The notes below the pieces were generated by a model. That model had not been told where the DNA came from, searched no databases, and saw only the letters and a program-made list of their open reading frames with translations. From assembly GCA_023078555.1 (NCBI GenBank), contig CM041203.1:1631481-1695480 (forward strand): DNA of 64,000 nt, written 5' to 3'. This DNA comes from Ulva prolifera (taxonomy: Eukaryota; Chlorophyta; Ulvophyceae; Ulvales; Ulvaceae). This document shows, piece after piece, positions 56,791 to 64,000 of this stretch. Every line of letters begins with the position of its first letter. Within the stretch, counting starts at the first letter, position 1. Both the position numbers and the translations under genes were made by a program.

Positions 56791-59700
56791 ATGACAGCTC
56801 ACGTCGCCTACGTCATTCAGGAAGATGCTGATTTGATGGTTCCTGGGGATGTCCCCACTAGCACGCCACCGCTGCCTGGCACATGGAGGCGTCGCAAGCG
56901 CCACGGCCCATGGGCGCTGCGCCCTCCACCCACGTTAGAAATGCCTCAAGATGATTCACAACCTGCGCAACTGCCCGCAGCCCACCAGCTTCAGCCGGGT
57001 GGTGCCACAGATGCGGCAGGTGCTCTAGATGATGACCTCACACCCCCCCAGGCGACAGCGACCGAGCGCACCGCCCGAATCCCGGGAGGATTCGGGTCGC
57101 AGCTGCCAGCCACTAGAGACACCGCCACTGCCAGCGGAATAGCTGCGTCACCTTCCGCTGGCGCTGTCGCCAGTAGTGGCATGGCACGAGGCACAGAAGC
57201 GGGCCCAGATGAGCGGGCATCGCTGGCTGAGGCGTCCATGTCCATCGCAAACACAGAGATCCAGTCAACTGTTGGCACAGAGCCCTCCCTAGACCTACAC
57301 GCCATCCCGGCCACAGAGCTGCAGAACCCGATAGGCTTCTCGGAGCCCCCCGACACAGCGCCGGCGACCATTCCGGACACAGTGCCGCAGTCGGAGTGTA
57401 TGGGGCGGTCTCGTCGGCTACAGCAGGGTCTAGACACGCGGCTCGCTGCCCCCGCGCTAGCCAGCGCTCACTCTGACAGGGGCGCACACGGCACCCCCGC
57501 CAGTGACGTGGACGTCACGCCTCTGACTGACGCGACGGCACCTGGGGATGGAGCTGCAGGTGCAACTGATAGAGGTGGGTGGGGAAGATCGGGGCGGGTG
57601 CGGGCACGTTCCCGGCACACGATGCCTGGATCGAGTGGGGGAGCCGCGCGGACCCCGCACCTCGGCGGCGCATCGGAGGCCGGCAGCGACCGGCCGCGCT
57701 CCGGGGGCACGGCAATCCAGGAGGATGCGGACACGGCCACCCCCGGCACACAGCCGACGCCGCTCCTGACACAAGTCGAGCCAACGGAGGAGCCCGCAGC
57801 GGAGCTGGGCTCGTTTGGTGTGGGAGAGGGGGGGAGCGTGGGAGGTAGCCTGGGGGCTTCTGCTCACGACCGGACAGATACCGCCGGCGGGGGCCCGGAT
57901 GAGGGGGCCGCAGAGGGGCTGCAGGGGAGCGGCGTGGCGGCCTCGGCGCTGGCCTCAGACGCTGCTGAGGCCGTGCGGGAAACGCCATCAGCCTCAGGGG
58001 CGTCCGATGGGGAGGGTGATCAAGCGGACGAGGCGCGGGCAGAGCAGGCAGGTGTGTGGCGGGCCTGTCAAAGTCAGTGTGTGGCTGCTGTGTGTGCAGA
58101 GGCATGCCCACCGCCGCTTGCACGCCATCATGTGTTGGCCCGTGGCTGCTGCTACGGCTGCGGTGCCAATTAGTGGTGAAGGGCGCCCAACGCGGACTGT
58201 TGACGCAGTATCGTGCTTCTGAGGCTGTGACCTTTTCCGATTGTACGCGTTGCATAATTCCCGATGTACCGCCGTGCACAGCCCTCGCAGGCCCGGTGTG
58301 TGGAGGAACAGCATACACAGAGTTGTAGCACATACAGAGTAGCCCTCTTTCTAAAGCCGCCCCACGCACAGTCAACAGAAGGAGGTGGTTGCTGTAGATG
58401 ATCCAGCAGAGAGCTTTGCGCCGGCTGCGGCTGGGGCCGCGCCGGAGCCGAGCGGCGCGAGCCGTGCAGCGGCGACTGCGGCGGCGGCCGGCGGCGGGTC
58501 AGAGCCGCAGGCCGGCGCAATGGGCGTCGACACCCAGATGCTCCTGACGCAGCCTATGGACGAAGCTGACCTGAACGTGCGTCGCGCCGCTGGTGCACGA
58601 AAAAGCCCTCAGCCGCTGTTGCAGTGCGGTCGAGAAGGCTGTCCCTGCTTTGCTTGTTCCCTCAGGTCGCAGCGGCGACCGGCAGACCTCGCATCAGTGG
58701 GATGGCTGCCACCGGTGTGTGACTCCGAGATGTATACAGCGCTCATGCTGCATGCAGGCGGCGTTTGCGGGTGTTGGCGATCTCGCAAAGCAGCTGTGCA
58801 AGGGTGTTGGGCGGTCCCCGGTGCCGTCCCCCGCGAAACCTGCGCCGCAACCGGCGCCTCCCACGCCGCAGCGCCGGCGCCGGGGCACAGGCGCCGGCGA
58901 GGTCACATCCCCGATGCGCGTTCCCACGCACGCGCCGACCACCCCGGCCGGCGCTGGCGCGCCCAGCCAGGAACTGCGGGGGTCCCGCGAACTGCTGCAG
59001 CAGCGCGACCTTGTCGCGTCGCAGCACAGCAGCGAGCACTCACCACAGCCGCGCAAGAACGGCCGCACCAAGGCGCAACGGCTCGCCGCAACGCAGTCGC
59101 CGGTGCAGCCGAGCCCTCAGAAGGGCTCACAGGGGTCCCCCCTGCGACGCTTGAGCGCGCGGAGGCGCTTCCCGCCTGCAGCAGCGCTGGATGCGGATCC
59201 CGGCAGCCAGGGTGTGGCTGCAGAGATCCCTGCAGCTGCAGCCAATGAGGCTGGCTCGGGAGGCGCAGGGGGTGAGATGGCGGTGGCGGCGGAGGAGGAC
59301 CGCGATGCCAATGCGGCCGACGACCGCAGCGCAGCGGCTGAGAATGGGGCAGTGGCGGCGCAGGTGCCGACTCGGGTGTCAAAGCGTGCGCGGCGGGTGA
59401 CAGCCGCGGCGCGGGCGGGGGCGGAGCAGGCCGCCGCGAGGGCCGCGGGCCGTGAGAGTCCGTCAGGGGTGCGGAAGTCCGCACGAGCACCCAAGTCCGC
59501 TCCTGCAACTGTCGCTGTGGCTGAGGGTGGTCGGGGGAAGCGGCGGCGGCAGGCGGCCGCCGGCACTCCGCCGGCGCTGGTGTCAGAGGCGGTGCTGACT
59601 GCTGCTGCCGCGCGCTCCCCGGTGCCGCCAGGCCTCGAGACGCAAGCGGCCGTCGTGGCGTTGAATGACCTGCGGGGTGTGTCACGTCCCATTGTGGATG

Positions 59701-62413
59701 TGCCGGCGGCCACTGCTACTGCAGTGCTGGGTCCAGACGCCGGTGGCGCTGAGGTGGCGGCGGCAGGGGCGGGTGGGTCGCCGGTGGTGCCACGGAAACG
59801 GCGGCGGGCTGCCGCGCGGTCAAGCCTGCGCAGTCTGAGTCCGATGCAAACTGGCAGGGGCGGTGCGCAGCGCGCCGATGAGGCTGATGTGGTGGCTTGG
59901 GTGGCGCCAGGGAGCGACGGGCCGGAGGCTGCTGGCGCCAATGTGGACGCGGCAGATGCCGATGCGAAGGCCGCGAGTGGCAGCGGTGGGGAGGGCGCGG
60001 ACGCTGGCCTGGCAGATGTGGCAGGTGATGTGGCAGAGGCGCATGTGGAGGATGTCGCCAACACGCGGCCGGACGCAGCTGAACCGGACGTAGAGGCAGA
60101 GGTCGAACGGGCGCCGGCTGTGGGCAGGCGGGGCGTGAAGCGGGGGCCCTCGAAGCAGAAGGCGGGAGGTGGCGGGAGAAAGGTGGCTAAGGTGGCGCCG
60201 TCTCGGCTGCAGCGGCAGCGCGCCGCGGCGGCGGCGGCTGAAATGGCTGGCCTGGAAGATGACCTTGATGACGAGCTGCCGGTGGAAGATAGTGCTGCTG
60301 AGGCGGAAGTGGCCATGGTGGCCTCTGCTGTGGACGAGCACGCCGAGCCTGCTGCTGCACTCGCGCCCCTGGCCCCGCTTCCACCTGCATCGCCAGAACC
60401 GGAAGCAGACGCTCAGGAAGAAGCAGCACCGGCCGCAGGGAAACGAGGCAAAAGTAAGGGGGGCTCAAAGAAGAAGGCAGGAGGTGGCGGCAGGAAGGTG
60501 GCCAAGGTGGCAGAGCCCCGGCTGCAGCGCCGCCGCACCGCGGCAGCAGCAGTGGTCAACACTCATGGCCTGGAAGACGACGGCTGTGACGACGTTCCAG
60601 AGGCGGACGCTGCGGCGGAAGCGGCGCGGGCCTCTGCCGTGGATGAACAGGCAGAGCCGGAGGAGCCTGAGGAGCCACAGGCCCCTCCACCGCCTGGGCC
60701 GTCGTCGCCCGCTGACTCACCTTTGCCCCCGGAGCCGGCTGCCGAGCCTGAGTGCGAGCCAGTTGCTGCGGAGCCACAGCCGCGGCGGCGGGGGGCCAAG
60801 GGCGCGCCTCGGAAGAAGGCTGCGGCGGGAGCCAAGGGTGCAGCAAAGCTCTCGTCCGCACGGCGCGGAGCGCCGGAGCCGGCGGCATGGCTGCCGGCAC
60901 CGGCGCTGGTGCCCGCGACGCCCAGTCGCACGCCGGCGTCGCAGGCCACGCGCAGCCGCCGCAGCCGAACGGCCGCCCCGAGCAGCCGCACGCAGACGCC
61001 GGCGGCCACGCAGGCGAGCAGCGAGGCCGGCGGGGCCGCCACCCCGGCGCCCTCCCCCTTGCGCACCCGGGAACCTCTCGTGCTGCTGTCCATGTGCGCC
61101 ACCACACTTGTTGCCCTTTCTGCGCAGCAGCCCTGCCCTCCCCCCCTCCCCTCCAGATCTCCTGGTCTCGCTCTGGCCATGCCGCAGCTGAACTGCATGC
61201 CAGGTGCCTGCTGCCCAGCTGTGGAGGTGCGTTCATGACTGTCACGACGTGCTGTCAAAGACTTACTCCCTGTTCCGATCGTGCCGGGAGAAACTTCGTG
61301 GAGCCTCCAGAACCGACGAGGCAGTGCAACACAGCGCATCCTCCCTGGCATCCGTTGCATTTTGCTCTGCGGTCTCCCCCTCACACGGCGCCATCACAGC
61401 ATGCATGTCCCCACATCGGCCCCTCCTGCCGCTCCCCCCTACACTGCCCCCACACTGCGCGTCAGTGACCTCCCCTCCGCCATGCATGCAGGGGCCTGAA
61501 GGTGCCGCGCAAGCTCAAGCGCAAGGCGGCCGCGGCGCGCTTCCGCATCGTCGAGCACGAGCCCGACGCCGTTGTGCCGGACTTCACGCACTACGTCGCT
61601 CAGGAGCTCGTCCTCTCGCTGCACGTGCTCCTCGCGCTCGCGAGCGGCCGCCCGGTTGTCAGCATGGACTGGCTCGAGGCCTCGATCGAGAGCGGCACGG
61701 CAGCGCCGGCCGCGAAGTACCTGCTGGACGACTTCAGGGCGGAGAAGAAGTACGGGTTTGTGCTGCGCACGACGCTGGAGTCCGCGAAGCGCAGCACGCT
61801 GCTGGAGGGTGCGGGCCCCCCTCGCATGCAGCGGCTCCGGGTGGCGCGCCGACCGGCAGACGCTGCGTTCTGATTCATGTATTCACGTAACCGTGTGGGT
61901 GGGTGCATCCGTGCCCTGCGTCAATGCCTGCGCTCACCCTCACAACAGCCTGGATATCTGGGGGCTGATTGCCTGTGATCTCTGTGGAGCCCATGCGTGC
62001 TCAGCCCTCCATCGTCAGGTGCTCGCATGCGCGTTCAATCCTGGCGCGTTCTTGTTGTGTCTGAGGCACGTGTGCCGGTGGTGAGCAGTGTGTGTGGTGC
62101 TGGTGTAGGTCACCTGTGCTGCATCTCAGAGGAGCTGCTGGAGTCCGAGAAGGACGGGGGGGCAGGCCTGCAGCTCGTGGTGAAGGCGGCGCTTGGTAGC
62201 GAGGGCATGCTGGTGGAGTCGGAACGCGAGATGTGCCTCGTGATGGCGGACACGGCGGAGGGCGAGGAGATGCCTCCGGTTGTGCTGGTGAAGGATGGCG
62301 AGAAGTGTGACAACCGCTTTCCGGATGGCGGCGTGGAGGTCTGGACGCGGGCGCAGTTTGTGCAGGCGGTCTCGCGGGCGGGTTTCGAGGGGCAGCCCTA
62401 CTTCTATACGTGA
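56791..62413 (+). CDS. Large disordered protein with C-terminal tandem BRCT domains, MDC1/PTIP-like DNA-damage adaptor
   Basis: Probable exons are 56791-58051, 58379-58576, 58757-about 61062, 61492-61808 and 62109-62413. The first three encode about 1250 residues of low complexity rich in Ala, Pro, Glu, Gly and Lys. They include GVDTQMLLTQPMDEADLN, a TQ-type motif of the sort phosphorylated by ATM/ATR kinases. The fourth exon is a BRCT half: RIVEHEPDAVVPDFTHYVAQ, then LHVLLALASGRPVVSMDWLE, KYLLDDFRAEKKYGF and LLEG. It matches the 'K-L-AL--G-P-VS-DWL--S----------Y---D-EAEK--GF' core of the MDC1/PAXIP1 family, not other BRCT proteins. The fifth exon carries the second BRCT (GHLCCISEELLES to VWTRAQFVQAV). 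In animals this pair reads phosphorylated H2AX. The start is uncertain. An FHA domain was not found. Confidence 0.8.
60112..60860 (+). repeat. Diverged in-frame repeats of about 100 residues in the BRCT gene
   Basis: Two clear units start near 60121 (RGVKRGPSKQKAGGGGRKVA) and 60442 (RGKSKGGSKKKAGGGGRKVA). Each continues K(V)A--RLQR-R-AAAA, G-LEDD--D--P--D and an acidic ASAVDE-AEP segment. A shortened third unit starts near 60787 (RRGAKGAPRKKAAAGAKGAA). Each pairs a lysine/glycine patch, which may bind DNA, with an acidic tail. Confidence 0.75.
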
Positions 62414-62701
62414 GTGCCTGGCTCGTAAGCGTGTCTCGAAATTGGAGGGCCGTGGGCTGTGGCTGGCAGGGCTTGCCTGCAGCTACCGTGACCATTGAAA
62501 TAGTCGCAGATAAGCATGTATTGTACACAGATGGTGCCACTAGCTTCGTACTGAAGCGCTGCACACAATTGTGCGGTTCGGCCTCTACAGGCATGGTAAG
62601 TGTAACCGGACGCCAGAAAATGACGTCACGCCCTTCAACCTCGGCCACTGTATTGCACCTCAGCCACTCTATTTGACGTCGCGCGGCCACTCCCAGTAAG
62701 A

Positions 62702-64000
62702 TCACTCGCTCCACAGGGTAAGGCCGTTGCCACACATCTGTGCCGCAGCCGCGGCCTCCTGCCGCAGCGCCTGCTGCGTCTCGGGCTCCAGCATCGCATG
62801 CATGCCGTCCACGCGCCGCTCCCCGGTGCCGGGCGCATGCAACGCGTCGAGCGCGGCGCTCATGTGCGCGGCGACCTGCGTCCGCATGCTCAGCTCGTGC
62901 CGGTGCTCTGGTGCGGCAAAGTGCGAGGCCTCGGGCGGCACCGCCGGCGCGTCGCACGGCGCCGACTCGCCCGTCAGGGTATCGTACAGCTCCCACGTCC
63001 CGGCCTGCCGGTGCCACATGTGCACGTATCGCAACGGCTCCTGCGCGCGCTGCAGCAGCCGCGTCGCGACGGCGACGCAGTCCGCGTCGATGATCTCGTT
63101 GCAGTGCTGCTTGAGCTGCACCATGGTGCGGAAGCGGCGCATGAGGGCCACAAGGCGCTGCGTGAGGCGCGGCACGCGGAGGTCGCTCGGGATGGCGCGC
63201 ACGAGCCGCACAGGGTCGACCTGGCCGCCGACCTGCTCCAGCAGCTCGCCGGTGAGCGCCGGGTCCTCCACGACGAGCGCGATGAGCTCGTCCCAGAGCT
63301 CGCTGTCGCCCTGGCTCGACACAAACGCGATCGCCTGCATGCATGCCGGGGGTGCATGCGCCGTTGTCGCGCCCCGGTGGTGGGATGGGCACTGCGGCGG
63401 GGCGTGGTGAGCATCGGGGTGCCGACGAACCCTACCTGCCGGCCTCATGCATGCTGTGTACAAGTGATGTTGCAGCTAGACGCTTTGCGTTGAGTCTGTG
63501 CATCACAGACGAAATGCATTGCCGGGATCCTTCATGCAGTACCGTGGTGGGAACCCATGTAGCACAGGTGATGCCTGATGCAGGCGTGCTAGGGAAAAGC
63601 CGTGAGTGCGGCATGTGTGGGGTCGCGCAGCACGCAGCGCGCACCTGGGGGAGGTCGTGGAGGCGGGAGATGATGAGGCGGAGGGCCTCGCTGGCGCGGC
63701 CGAGGCGGCCGAGGATGAAGACCTGCTCGCGCACAAGGCCGGCGTCGCGGCAGACGCGCAGCGCGCGGTCCTTGTGGAACTGCTTGCTGCTCTGCAGGAA
63801 CGGCAGCAGCTGCTCCTGCGCGAACTCCGCGTACAGCTCCACCTGCACCCCTCAGCCACCGCCCGTCACGTGCGTGCGGGGCCAGCCAATCTGCTGTGGC
63901 AGAACAACTCTCGGGCGGACGTATGCGGTGATGCCTGCTGGGAGTGCCGGACGCAAGTGGGATACATTCTGGGTGTGCTGTGCATGCTGAGCATGCGGTG
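62702..64000 (-). CDS. VPS41: VPS41-like HOPS-complex subunit, 5' part off the window
   Basis: VPS41 is the HOPS tethering subunit for fusion with the vacuole or late endosome. The right exon (63842-63645) reads VELYAEFAQEQLLPFLQSSK and DRALRVCRDAGLVREQVFIL, then GRLGRASEALRLIISRLHD. The 310-base intron (63644-63335) ends in GCATGCATGCAG. The last exon reads AIAFVSSQGDSELWDELIAL, VVEDPALTGELLEQVGGQVD and PVRLVRAIPSDLRVPRLTQR. This is the CHCR alpha-solenoid of VPS41 ('VRLYAE----L--FL--S--Y---KALE-C----L--E-VFLLGRMG---A L-LI'). Animal and plant VPS41 usually end in a RING-type zinc finger. Here the frame instead runs through a long unrelated tail (HMWHRQAGTWELYDTL to NGLTLWSE) with no cysteine pairs. 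It is convergent with the BRCT gene. Confidence 0.85.

Noticed and set aside
59117-60316. A 399-residue Ala/Ser-rich open frame on the minus strand
   Set aside because: It is antisense to the long GC-rich exon of the BRCT gene. High GC keeps opposite frames open, and it shows no domain.
1-64000. tRNA and rRNA genes, CRISPR arrays, bacterial operons
   Set aside because: Scanning for GTTCGA-type T-loops gave only hits inside coding exons or without paired stems. No rRNA cores or spaced CRISPR repeats were seen. Introns in every recognised gene argue against bacterial DNA.

Overview
The window looks like nuclear DNA of a green alga, most likely a chlorophyte of the Trebouxiophyceae/Coccomyxa kind (genus inferred, not shown). 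All recognisable genes are broken by short GT-AG introns of roughly 70-300 bases. Several encode plastid proteins typical of Viridiplantae (plastid ribosomal protein L4, an ABC1K1-like plastoglobule kinase, an EDS5-like MATE carrier, a MurA). A receptor-type class III cyclase with a plant-style LRR ectodomain fits chlorophyte algae. Base composition is moderate to high in GC and switches sharply, sometimes inside one gene.

Layout. 1-2.2 kb: minus-strand WDR6, cut by the left edge. 2.7-5.5 kb: plus-strand coiled-coil/proline-rich protein of unknown role. 6.6-11.4 kb: two minus-strand genes in tandem, a B3GNTL1-type GT2 glycosyltransferase and a C2H2/ankyrin protein. 12.4-16.4 kb: minus-strand LRR receptor with two cyclase-like domains. 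17.4-18.7 kb: G-patch protein. 18.8-23.6 kb: sparse, with short repeats and two weak unidentified minus-strand gene candidates. 23.7-25.5 kb: plus-strand MurA. 25.8-26.8 kb: unidentified minus-strand helical protein. 27.2-29.5 kb: HAD-IIB phosphatase. 31.3-32.0 kb: small PDI. 33.5-36.5 kb: a repeat island holding a 161-base near-perfect palindrome, a MITE-like element, a 25-G run and a 1.14-kb hAT transposon. 37.4-40.5 kb: convergent phosphatidylserine synthase and BFN/UVR protein. 42.1-43.5 kb: unidentified plus-strand gene. 44.0-47.2 kb: ABC1K kinase, divergent from a MATE carrier at 47.7-50.8 kb. 52.8-53.7 kb: plastid RPL4. 54.6-55.9 kb: unidentified minus-strand gene. 56.8-62.4 kb: large plus-strand tandem-BRCT (MDC1-like) protein, convergent with VPS41, which is cut by the right edge.

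The genes do not form a pathway or an operon. The ones most worth attention are the MurA with its catalytic cysteine, the receptor cyclase whose two domains appear to lack metal-binding aspartates, the long palindrome, and a TGCATGCAG motif that sits directly on many 3' splice sites. Exon boundaries were placed by eye from splice dinucleotides and reading frame. They are firm for the PDI, L4, PSS 5' exons, MurA 5' exons and the BRCT exons, and approximate elsewhere.
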